From NCBI GenBank assembly GCA_001465935.1, contig LNKV01000022.1:372001-436000 (forward strand): DNA of 64,000 nucleotides, read 5' to 3'. A program made the position numbers and the translations under genes. The notes beneath the pieces are model-generated. The model did no database searches. It saw nothing but the letters and a program-made list of their open reading frames with translations, and had not been told where the DNA came from. Below are positions 45,967 to 55,689 of the stretch, in pieces; position 1 is the stretch's first letter, and the number at the start of each line of letters is the position of its first letter. The DNA comes from Clarireedia homoeocarpa. Its lineage: Eukaryota > Ascomycota > Leotiomycetes > Helotiales > Rutstroemiaceae.

Positions 45967-47780
45967 GAAAGTCTGTATAAAAGTTCTTCAAGCTGATGAT
46001 AAATATTCGATAATTGGACCTGGAAGTTGAAATGATTTTGAGGTGCGAGTTACTCGAATTAATAAAAAGATGCGGATTACCGCAAGTCAGTCACCCTATA
46101 CAATTTTGATTTCGAGTAGTTACCATCGTAACACATCCATCTTCCAGGGTCCCTGTTCACTTATGCTCTCACCTGAAATGCATGGCCCTGGATAATGACC
46201 CGACAGAATCGCGTCGCTGCGAAAGAATCGCGGCTGTGTATTTCCAAGTAATATTCTATGGCCCTGTCAAAATGGGCGACAAAGTAGCTAAGGCTAAGAA
46301 TGATAGACAAGAATGATGCAGGTAGAACACTGACCAGGATCTTTATCCCCACCACGTTAGAGTTTTTACTACTCGATGCGTCGTAGTGATACAGCGTAGG
46401 AACGATGCGGCACAAGAAGATCGACTTACTCTGCGGCGTAAGGGGATCCATCCGACTTTGTGTGCGTTTGCAGGGCCATATTTTGGACGGCCTGGCTGGA
46501 CTTCACGACGCCAGAGCTGATGGTTTGCAGGCTAGTTCGCCAGCGCCCACAAGGTTACCTGCGAATTAAAAACTAATCATCCCAATTCACGTGACCAACC
46601 TACAACTCGACTCCAATCACGGAAGGTACATGAATAGCACCCAATTTTGAAGCTCGAATCTAGACATCATCAAGAATTGCATTGAACAAATTTAGAATAT
46701 AAAGGTGTGGACATCACTCTAGCTACGGCCGCTACATAGAACTAGCAGTCACACATGCTTCATGTAACCTTCTCGAAGTACATCTACGAGCTTAAGCAAG
46801 AGAATTGATAGCAGTCCAGACTATATATGCATTTACTGTTCGGAGTATTCTGACCGCCGCATCTCCGGACGTCCTTTTCGCCGGTTGACTGCAATCATTA
46901 AACACTAATAATTTTGGTTGTGTGGTGATGTGGTGGTGTGGTAGTATGTGCGCGAAAGGGGAAAAAACTTCCCTACCTACGTTTGCAATTGTCCATGTAT
47001 CAAAAAAGAGTTAAGGTGATGGATGCGGATGTCTATTTCACGGGGCTAGGTAGGGGTGCGAACATCTATTTCACGGGGGCAGTCATAACGTCCTTTTTCC
47101 TAGGTATTCCTGGGACAATGATGCTGTAGAAAATATATGCGAAAAGCGGGGTTGTATTGTGAAGGTCTAAGCTAGGCTCTATATTGGCCTAGAACTGCTA
47201 CTTGTGCACACTTAGGGCATGACTATTCTGCCTTCCTCAACAGCTGTCGCTTATCCCTGCTGCAGGTCTTATATCGGGGGCAGTCATAACGTTCTTTCTA
47301 CTGGGCAGAATATCGAAGTGGCTTACATTCTTTGGACAATGATGCTGTCGCGATGCTGTCGCTTATCCCTGCTGCAGGTCTTACTTCGTTACAGGCCAAA
47401 TACTTCGATACAGGCCAAATACTTCGTTGTACTTTGTAAGTTATATCGGGGCTTAGTGGGAATGACCCCTGTCTGTCCCATGGCTTTCACAATGACCCCT
47501 GTGTTCACCCTTGTTTACCTTGTCATCACTCCTACTTGAGAGGGCTTCATTCAGCATCCGCAGACTTTTAAGCCTGAACCGTGTCGGTGTACTTGTTCTG
47601 AACTCTCACTTTGAGTAAGCAGGGCCATGTATAGATATGCTGTACCTGAGTAGTAGGCGTCCATTGTCTGGTATAAGTATCTGTTCTCTTTCGACCTTCA
47701 ACTTACTCAACTCGACTTTTTCGTGCATTAATTTACTACGCGCAGCAACCAGTCTTCACAGTACTATCAATATAGATAGC
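45967..47780. other. Intergenic, 1.8 kb, with nested short duplications
   Basis: A 96-codon minus-strand frame at 46161-46451 with one hydrophobic stretch is not convincing. From 47032 to 47426 several short words are duplicated (see repeat entry). The right end is the promoter side of the small membrane-protein gene, with a GGTATAAGTA TATA-like site at about 47669-47678. Confidence 0.5.
47032..47426. repeat. Zone of nested short direct duplications
   Basis: Exact or near-exact direct repeats occur in pairs: 14 bp at 47032 and 47065; 17 bp at 47075 and 47276; 15 bp at 47113 and 47334; 29 bp at 47243-47271 and 47355-47383; 17 bp at 47391 and 47410. The order is partly shuffled, so this is not a simple tandem array. 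It could be a decayed element or a replication-slippage product. Confidence 0.7.
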
Positions 47781-48358
47781 ATGGCTCCTCTATCAACTGA
47801 AATTGAAAACCCCCAGTATACCTGGACGCCCGATGTCATCGCTACTATTGTCTATCGGGCTATCATGGTTGTTGTTAGCCTGATATACATTTGGAGGAAA
47901 ACATACTATTCTCCGCGTTCGGTTGACGGCAGTAAGCCTAAATGATCCCTATTCCCACCTATTTAAGCCTCAAGTGCCCCCCCCCCCCCCGTAAAGTAAA
48001 GGTTACCTCGCTAATCGCCTACCCCGCTCAAGCAGTGGAACAACTAAAATTACTCCACCTCCAACTTCTCGCTGCACATACTTCCACGTCCCAACCTACA
48101 ACATACGAGCCGATAAACTCTTCCGCCACAACCAGCGTCCTGAAGACAATAACACACGAGGCGACAGACTCCTCCACCACAACTAGCGCCTCGAAATCAA
48201 CAACGGCAAGTAAGATCATTACGTCCGTCGCCCAAGGTCTTGAATGTATTGTTTCAACAGCACTCAACAGCGGGAATGATGATGGACTTTCCTTGACATT
48301 CAACACCAACTCTTACAGTGGATCGACGTCCCAACGAGAACAGGAAGTGGAGAAGTGA
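47781..48358 (+). CDS. Small single-span membrane protein, two exons
   Basis: I do not recognise this family. The model has exons 47781-47931 and 48036-48358, with a 104-nt intron that has a GTAAGC donor, a GCTAAT branch-like word and a CAG acceptor. It removes a C14 tract. The product is 157 aa. One hydrophobic segment at about residues 18-40 (DVIATIVYRAIMVVVSLIYI) is followed by RRKTYY-like basic and aromatic residues, so the N-terminus may face out and the rest in. The remainder is Thr/Ser-rich with two related units (TTYEPINSSATTSVLKTIT and HEATDSSTTTSASKSTTAS). A TATA-like site about 110 bp upstream supports a real promoter. Without splicing, only a 54-aa peptide would be made. Confidence 0.45.
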
Positions 48359-48630
48359 AGAAAGTTTTGAACTACAGACAATAAACATATTACATCGGAT
48401 CTCAGTGCTCTACTCAAGCAATGTGTTTCGATACATAGCGTGGTGTAAGGTGCAGTTAGGCCAGAGGGATATGTGTACATGCACCTCGGACTGTGGAACA
48501 TGTTGTAAAACTATTTATGTATATTATTTTTCAAACAATACTGAATAAAATTTGCTTCAGAAATCAAGACAAGAAATTTAAGATCTTGCCACAAAAGGGG
48601 CTGCTCTATGCAGTTTTCTAGCCTTGCTTA

Positions 48631-49976
48631 TCATTGTTCTGCCACAGATGTCTTGGCCTGCGCCAACGCCAGAAGCTGTTTTCTCAGAAGCGTCATCCCC
48701 TTCATCGATACCCCCTCCAACTCATCATATATAATATCAAAGCACAGATAACCGTCAATCCGCAATCTCATCTCCGTCGCAATAGTAATAACCATAGTCA
48801 TAACATCACCGGCATGAATACCAAGACTCACTCCATTACTATGCATCACCGTATCCCAATAGACCCTTTGGAACGGCGACGAGACCTTGTGATTCTCATA
48901 TTGTTTTGGCGGAATGAGATCAAATACCACCTCGGTAATAGGTTTTATCGCTAGCAGTGCCTGCCTCCATGCCTTGCTGAGTTGTGAAATATTGAGATAT
49001 TCACGATTTGGAGTACTACAAGGAGAACCATTGGGATGGCAAACGATGCGTGAAGTCGGATCCTGACATGCTTCGGGCGTTTCTGAAGTTGCGAGGGGCT
49101 GCAAAAGAGCAAGTTTCCTTTGTTGTTTCTGCGAGGACGATGCTGAAGGTGTCTGGGATGATCCTATGGGAGCTCGGACTTTTGAAGTAGACAACGATCC
49201 GTGAGCCGCTTCAATTCAACCATTTTTGGATAGCCGGACTGTAGAATCTCCCGTGACCTGTCCGGCTGCAGGAGGCAGCTAACCAGTTGAGCCAGATATG
49301 TGTCAAAGTGGTTTCCAACGAGCACTGCCTCTTGGTCTTCCATATGCCTAGTTTTTGCCGTAATGTATACAGTCATGATGTTGTACAGCGCGTCCGCTAG
49401 CCGATGGAGCTGCTCGCTGGCATTCTAACAGACAACAGTCATATGATCAAGAAAGCCTCACAACTGCTGTAAGCCATTGCCATCAGAAGTCTCAGCGGAA
49501 GATAGCGATGACGAGACCAAGCTGAGAGAGAGAAGTATATTCCCAAAGAGGTCAATGGCTTTGCTCTATGTGCTTGCTAGTGATAATATTTGCGGCGTCA
49601 GGCTTTTGCATACTTACCGATGTATGTAAGAAGCTTGTTGTCCAAGTTAGATATTGTCAACTGTATACACTCGGCGTCGTGCCGCAATACTTTTCGTGCA
49701 GACTAAACGCAGACAGCGTTGATATTGCTCGAAGATCTAGCTTCTGGATTGGGTCGAGATTGCACAGTAGAGCAGAGTAATCGCCGAGTGATAAGCCACG
49801 ATTTCTGCCGCCAAAGTCAGCTCCAGCCTTTTCTGCTCTCTGATACTGCCTTCAGGATTGTGATGGGTACACACAAACTTTTGTGTAATAGCTTCGGTCT
49901 CTTTTTCCATTATTCGAACGTGTTTATTAAGGATTGGAACACTCACAGATCTCTCTTCAAGTGAAAAAGAAAGCAC
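48631..49976 (-). pseudogene. Degenerate or mis-modelled coding region, family unknown
   Basis: Several minus-strand stretches look coding: 49976-49737 (ending LLYCAISTQSRS), about 49715-49558 (with ECIQLTISNLDNKLLTYIG), about 49505-49400 (AIDLFGNILLSLSLVSSS), 49425-49164 (EQLHRLADALYNIMTVYITA) and 49194-48631 (187 codons, with HAGDVMTMVITIATEMRLR). No single set of GT..AG introns that I could draw joins them in frame; stops fall at 49738-49740 and elsewhere. Either it is a decayed gene or the intron pattern is unusual. The long helical stretches could be the regulatory half of a fungal transcription factor, but no DNA-binding domain is seen upstream. The assignment as a pseudogene is tentative. 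Confidence 0.35.
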
Positions 49977-51531
49977 ATTTAAGATATAAAGATTGTTCGT
50001 ATCTGTTCATGCTGATTCTGCAATTCCAGAATCCTTTGCCACGGACCAGTAGTATCTGGGGCCACGGAAATGTATTGGTACATTTATGTCACAGTCCTTG
50101 CAATTGACGCCCTTCCTGGATTGAGCAAAACTGGATAGGGACAAATGAGAGCTAAAAGTCCCACAACACCTTCTGACTCACAACACTTTCAAAAATTTCA
50201 CTAACCAAGACAGAATATGCCGCATCCTGTGAAGCCAAATAGTCACTTCTCCAGAAGTGGTGTCACTTTTGGATTTTCACACATCCACGAATTCCCCTTG
50301 ATGACCGGTTGACATTCAATTTGCTAATCTTCGTCACCAGAACAAGCGATACCTACATGGGCTGAATGATATATTAGTCTATCGTACGCTTGTTTGAAGA
50401 TTCTCTGAGTTCTCACAAGATGCTCTCGATGCTGCTAAGTCGAGTGTCAAGTTGGTCGATCTTCCGTTCGTTATCTTCCGTTCGTTTGTGTCCACACCAT
50501 TTGGTTATATGAACTTGCACGACGAACCGATAGCGAGTCTTACCATTGGGTGGAGATTAGGACTCTCTGACATCCCTCTCTAGGTTTTGGTTCAATGCCA
50601 ACGAAATTGCGGGATGGCTTGGCTACATATGTAGAATCCGGAGATAGTGCCATGATCGTTAACAAGCGAAGATCAGTATAACTTACAGGGAACATATACG
50701 CGTTTGGCTCGCCTTCTCCGGCGGTATTGGTGAATTGAAGTAATTAAAAATCTATCTTAGTACTATATTTTCAAAATGAGTTCTGTAATGGGGAGAGTAA
50801 ATGTCGGTTGGCTTAGTACAGCTGTAGTTGACACAAAATAAACGGGTTGAATCCTCTTATATTATCCTGTGCAAAGAAGAAAGAAGAGAAAATCTCTTCT
50901 TCTTGACTGACTATATATAAGCTAATGATTACATAAGCCGGGAGCTCCGGATGCACTAAAGGATTGTACAATTGACATTCCAAGCGTCCAGACACATTCC
51001 AAACGTCCAGACAGTAAAGAAAGTATACGAACAGTCCGGTCAGCCTCGTTCGTGGCATCTACCCCTAAGCTGCGGCGTGGGTATCCGTACCCATTGATGG
51101 GTTTTTGGACTTTTTAGCCCCACATCTAATGCAGAGGCTGCATGTCAAATAGGAGTTAACGGACCAAGGCGGGGTTTAGGTACCCAGATTAGTAATGGGT
51201 AGGTTCTGACTGACGTTCAACCCACCCACCGGAATTAATTCATAGCCTATTTCCGCTTCGGAGACTCTAATGCCCCTGTTCCCAACATTAGGAGAGTATT
51301 CCGTAGGCGACTACTCGTATACCCACCAAGCAGATTTCAGGCCATATCAAGATGTTGGGGTATCGAGTTTAGCCCATACAATAGGCTCATCTAATAATGG
51401 GCGCTGTTCACCTATTAAAGCGACTTTCCCTACTTCTGGTTCACAATCAACTCACGAACACCAACTGTGTACAAATCCCTAGTAGTCCACACGGAAACCT
51501 ATTTTTTTGCTTTGCTAAATCTATACAAAAT
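49977..51531. other. Intergenic, 1.55 kb
   Basis: AT-rich, without recognisable genes. Contains the second copy of the 41-bp motif at 50242-50281. The right end is the aldo-keto reductase promoter region. Confidence 0.5.
50242..50281. repeat. 41-bp dispersed motif, copy 2
   Basis: Aligns to 493-533 with three transitions and one missing base, in the same orientation. Flanking sequence on both sides does not align by eye, so the shared block is short and sharply bounded. Confidence 0.5.
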
Positions 51532-52666
51532 ATGTCAGCGCACACTTCTATTCCAAAAAAACCTCTCGGCAAGAATGGTCCCGAAGTCAACAGAATGGGA
51601 TTAGGCCTTATGGGTCTAAGTGTTTGGTACGGCCCTCTTAAGCCAGACAATGAAAGGCTTGCGTTGCTTGACAAGGCATATGAGCTTGGACAGACATTTT
51701 GGGATTCTGGTGCGTACAAAGACTTGATTCATGCCGACTCCCGAGCAGATGAACAAAATGCCTATGAGCGAGGGACTGAGCAACATAAAATGCAGCTGAC
51801 ATATCATGATAGCCGACGTCTATGGCGACAATGAAGAACTTTTGGGCAAGTGGTTCAAAGCGAATCCCGAGAAGCGCAAAGACATTTTCCTCGCTACCAA
51901 GTTTGGCATTACGATGAACTCAGATGGCTCTATAAACTGCGATTCCACGCCAGAGTATGTTAAAGCGGCTTGCGAAAAATCTCTCGGCCGTCTTGGTGTG
52001 CCTCATATCGACCTCTACTACTGCCATCGTCTCGATCAGAAAACCCCTATTGAAAGGACAGTTCAAGCAATGGTAGAACTGAAAAATGAGGGCAAAATTA
52101 AGTACTTGGGTCTTAGTGAATGCAGTGCTGAAAGCTTACGGAGGGCTCATGAAGTTCATCCTATTACCGCAGTGCAAATGGAATACTCACCATTTACATT
52201 GGATATTGAGCATCCTCAAACGAAATTGCTGGATATGGCTCGAAAGTTGGGCATTGCTGTAGTTGCATACTCACCACTCGGGCGAGGAATGCTGAGCGGA
52301 AAGTTGCGCTCCCCAAGTGACCTTGCAGATGACGATGCTAGAAAATACATGCCAAGATTTTCGCCGGAGAATTTCCATAAGAACCTGAAGCTGGTCGATG
52401 AGATTACAGCTATCGCAAAGGCGAAAGGGGTGGAAGCAACACAAGTGACACTGGCTTGGCTTTTGGCTCAAGGAGACGATATCTTTCCGATTCCGGGAAC
52501 GACAAGGGTAGAAAGACTGGTGGAGAATGTCAACAGTTTTAAATTCAAGTTGACCCAAGAGGAGGAGGCCAGAATTAGGGAGGTATGCAATGAGGCGGAG
52601 ATTGGGGGTAGCAGATATACGGAAAGCTTTCTGGCCTCGTGTTTCGCAGATACTCCTTTGCTATAG
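51532..52666 (+). CDS. Aldo-keto reductase
   Basis: This is an NADPH-dependent oxidoreductase of the aldo-keto reductase superfamily, of the YakC/pyridoxal-reductase-like fungal group, reducing aldehydes or ketones in the cytosol. Two exons, 51532-51709 and 51813-52666, with a 103-nt intron, give 343 aa. Splicing restores the block FWDSADVYGDNEELLGKW. The catalytic tetrad is complete: Asp58, Tyr63, Lys89 (in FLATKFG) and His131 (in YYCHRLD). The NADPH-binding region near the C-terminus reads FPIPGTTRVERLVENV, as usual. The frame opens upstream of the chosen ATG, but MSAHTSIPKKPLGKNG matches the normal AKR beginning. The substrate is unknown. It is not next to a biosynthetic backbone gene. Confidence 0.93.
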
Positions 52667-53528
52667 ATTAACTTTCGAGAATTTTGGCTGGTTAGCTTAG
52701 GCCCGCTTGAGCATAGACTGAGTAAAATCAATCTAATTCAGCCGATAAAGCTACTATCGTATTAGCCCATGGGCGTACCAGCTCATTATCCCATGTTTCC
52801 CTGAAAATATCTGTTACTTTTCCGTCCCTCTCTGCAACCTCTGCAACTGTACAAGTAGCAGCAGTGCTTGGAATAAATGGTACTCCCAGTTCTTCACAGA
52901 CTTCTAGGACGCCAGTCTCTTTGTCTGAGTGAGAAATACCTTAGACGCAGTGTGCTTTCGCAACTTATTAGCATGACAAACAATTTTGTCTCCTCTTTAC
53001 TTCCGAGCATCTATGATGGTTATATATATATCATTTCCCGTTTCATCTGTCTTAACATTCGGGGTATAATCTTCCGTTGAATGAACGCAACACGATTGGC
53101 CTTCATCTTGAACTCCTCCGGCAACATAGTTGAAGCATTTGAGCTTAAGAATTTGCGTAGCTTATGGTTCAGGCGCGTTAGAATTCTGGTTACCATTGGT
53201 CCAGTACTACTAAGCAGTCCTGTCGCGTATGGATCTTTCGGGTAAGAACCATACGATGTGTGGTTCTTAGTAAAAATCTCAAATGGGGGCTTCATCTTAC
53301 GGCTGTCAAGAATCAAGATTGAATTTTTCTGATAGATAGAGTTGTTCAATATCAACAACAATTTAAGATATGTATATTTGCCTTTTCCACACTGCGCGTA
53401 CGTGAAACGCTAGTACTTTCATTTGGGTAAACGACTATATAGCGATGCCATGATGTAAATCGTCACAAAAGAAAGCAAAATACAATTTAGAGTGAGTTAA
53501 ACACCATTATATGCGTGGATCCATCCAT
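52667..53528. other. Intergenic with unassigned minus-strand frames
   Basis: Apart from the possible exon at 52728-52924, a 113-codon minus-strand frame at 53020-53361 has no recognisable domain. The two could belong to one decayed gene. I could not draw an in-frame intron between them. Confidence 0.4.
52728..52924 (-). pseudogene. Possible terminal exon of an unrecognised gene
   Basis: The frame reads KETGVLEVCEELGVPFIPST and onward to a stop at 52728-52730, with balanced, enzyme-like composition (about 65 codons). Just before it is a good 3' splice site (TTTCTCACTCAG) with a TGCTAATAA branch-like word about 45 bases upstream. No matching 5' exon was found. It may be a fragment left after rearrangement. 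Confidence 0.3.
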
Positions 53529-53773
53529 CTACTTTTCGATCACAACACGTTTTTCATATCCGTAAGTAGAAATAGTAGCTTTACTGGAGGTTGTAGAGGT
53601 CGTCTTCTTTGTGCTTGAGGTGGTGGTGTATCCATACCCACCTCCAACTGATGTGGATTTAGTCTTTTTGGATGTGGTCAAGGTTGTTTTGGTGCTGGTT
53701 GGGGTAGTGGTGTATCCATATTCACCCCCAATTGATGTGGATATAGTCTTTGTGGTGTATCCGGTACTTGTCT
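53529..53773 (-). pseudogene. 3' fragment of a Thr/Ser-rich repetitive protein
   Basis: An open minus-strand frame of about 81 codons has no ATG. It is bounded upstream by a stop at 53774-53776, and 32 bp further on lies the end of a hAT-like transposon (53806). It encodes Thr/Ser/Lys-rich sequence with two 28-residue units, each containing STS(I/V)GG, then YGYTTT. This resembles the O-glycosylated stalk of a fungal cell-wall or adhesin-type protein. It ends in YGYEKRVVIEK with no GPI-type tail. It reads as the surviving 3' end of a larger gene truncated or interrupted near the element. An unannotated upstream exon is the alternative. Confidence 0.5.
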
Positions 53774-53805
53774 ATTCAAATTTTTAGTCGCTGAATGTAT
53801 AGAGG

Positions 53806-54444
53806 CAGTGTTGTCAGTAGTGTGCCCGTGCAATAGTGCACGCCCACCGTGTGCGCTAGTGTAATAGTAGATCCTGTGTAGTTTGTGATATTGAAACTGA
53901 TAGTGCAAACAGTTTTATATCCTCAAAAATGGCACGCACTGGCTATATACTAAATGTACAGCGACAACATAGCTAACCAAAAAGGGCTCTAAAACCTTAG
54001 TCTCGCTTAATATTTTAGTGCCAAACTAGACGTATTGAAGCTATCCACACTTCGATCCAATTTTAATCCCTAATATTACTATCAACCTATCAACAACTCC
54101 ACTACTACGTCGAATTTGTACGATATTCTTTCAGATTTCGATTCAGTGCAATTGAATAGTGTTATTGGAGGCGCTTAAGTATTTAAAATCGTTTTTGAGG
54201 AGGAATTATTGTACGAGAGTAATCCCAACGAGAAGAGCTACTAATTTGGGTGGTAGAACTGTAGATATTACTTGAATTTAAATTATATTCCTCTTCCTAG
54301 CGTTCTAATAATGCATTGCCAAGACACAGCCGTTTGCACGTACTACGCTCCGTCCCTTTTGTGACCCCTTAAACGCACTGCCGTACGTTCGGGAATACCC
54401 TCAAACTGCGCTAGTTTACACGGTTTCCACTACTGACAACACTG
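53806..54444. mobile_element. hAT-like miniature transposon, copy 2
   Basis: About 639 bp with a 17-bp terminal inverted repeat (CAGTGTTGTCAGTAGTG at the left; its exact reverse complement at the right). The outer left part (53806-53970) and outer right part (about 54177-54444) align closely to copy 1 at 22834-23355. The central part of about 205 bp is unrelated to the core of copy 1. Flanking 8-mers (TATAGAGG and ACCTTAAC) do not match, so the target duplication is lost or the insertion is rearranged. No transposase frame is seen. Confidence 0.75.
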
Positions 54445-55689
54445 ACCTTAACCAGGTTCATCTGTAGTCCCAGCAAAAATCAGACAAGCTGAATAGTTTT
54501 CGCCGTCATTCCTGCAGACTAAAGCGATAATAAAGTTGGTAACGGTTAAAAAGCTTCCTTATATAGTGTATCGAACTTTAAACCGTTTGCCCCACGTGGT
54601 TTGAAGTTGAGTAACCTTATTGTTGGTCAGCTGACCCTTCCACAAGCTAACTTTACATACTCGATCTGGAACCTCCCATATGCATGGTTCCTATATGCAT
54701 ATGGTAAACGAAGGCATATAGGAGGTTCCAGATCGCGCAATTGCCAAATACCTGGACTATGCTATCTCCCCACACACACAAGTTAAACACAATACAAAAC
54801 CCTTCTACACAAACTCAGCCTGTCCACGTTCACCTCCTCTTCCTCCTCACCCCCCCACTAATATCCCACCACGAAAGCACCTCCCTCCCCACCTCCCAAA
54901 CCGACGTCCTCCGTGCCTCGCGCACCAAGTCCGAAATCGACTGCGCCAGTTTCGGACCCTACGAGCTGCGCTTCTCCATGGACCAGCAGAAGCCCCAGGG
55001 CTTCCGGCAGCTGTGGAGGGACAGCCGCGATTCGTTGGGGTATTAGTTCTATACTTTTTGGGCGGCCATGAATTTTTGGTGGTGTGAGTGTCTTTTTGGC
55101 GGCGGCGAGTTGGGCGGTTAGTGTGGTGTGGACCTGGACGGCTATTGTGGCGCTAGATCATGGTGGTTAAGGATAATTGGGGCATGCGCGTGTTACAAGG
55201 GTATTTAGGGTCGACAGCGTCCTGGGTGTTATTGGTGTTTTGGGATAGTGATTTTGCAGAAGGCGCTGTCTGAAATTGCAGTTACTGTAGGATAGTTCCG
55301 CAAATCGGAGTTATTATTCAGGAGCGCTGCGGAACCCAGCCAAAAGGGGATAAGTTGGGCACGGCTGGCTGGTCCACTATTGCATATCATAGATACTACC
55401 CATCATGGAGCGAGCTAATCTAAAATCATCGAATAGCATGAACAGGTCTTGATTTGTAGAATATATTGAGCAAATTTGTGTTCCTTTCCAGCCCTATTCC
55501 GTGTTTCCGGTAATTCCTTGACATCCATATAGCTAAGCCACGACTATTTCATACCAAAATTAACATCCCAAATTGCGCCAGCCTGGACGCTAATACCCAA
55601 TACCTTAGATGTACATCTCCCGATTTTCAATAGACTTGCAAGAAGCATCGTTCCCATCACCTCAACATCACCACCAACCCCCTTCCCGA
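54445..55689. other. Intergenic, 1.2 kb
   Basis: Contains a 22-bp inverted repeat at 54662-54735. A plus-strand frame ending at 55046 has a coding-like tail (RTKSEIDCASFGPYELRFSM) of higher GC than its surroundings, but its start is a low-complexity stretch. I could not build a gene from it. The rest is the 3' flank of the P450. Confidence 0.45.
54662..54735. repeat. 22-bp inverted repeat with 30-base loop
   Basis: Arms 54662-54683 and 54714-54735 are complementary at 21 of 22 positions. The loop is itself partly palindromic (ATATGCAT words). It lies about 220 bp from the right end of the hAT-like copy 2. Confidence 0.8.

Noticed and set aside
46161..46451. 96-codon minus-strand frame with a hydrophobic segment, upstream of the C2H2 gene
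   Set aside because: It could be an extra 5' exon (a GTAAGT lies near its start), but no acceptor joins it in frame to the C2H2 protein.
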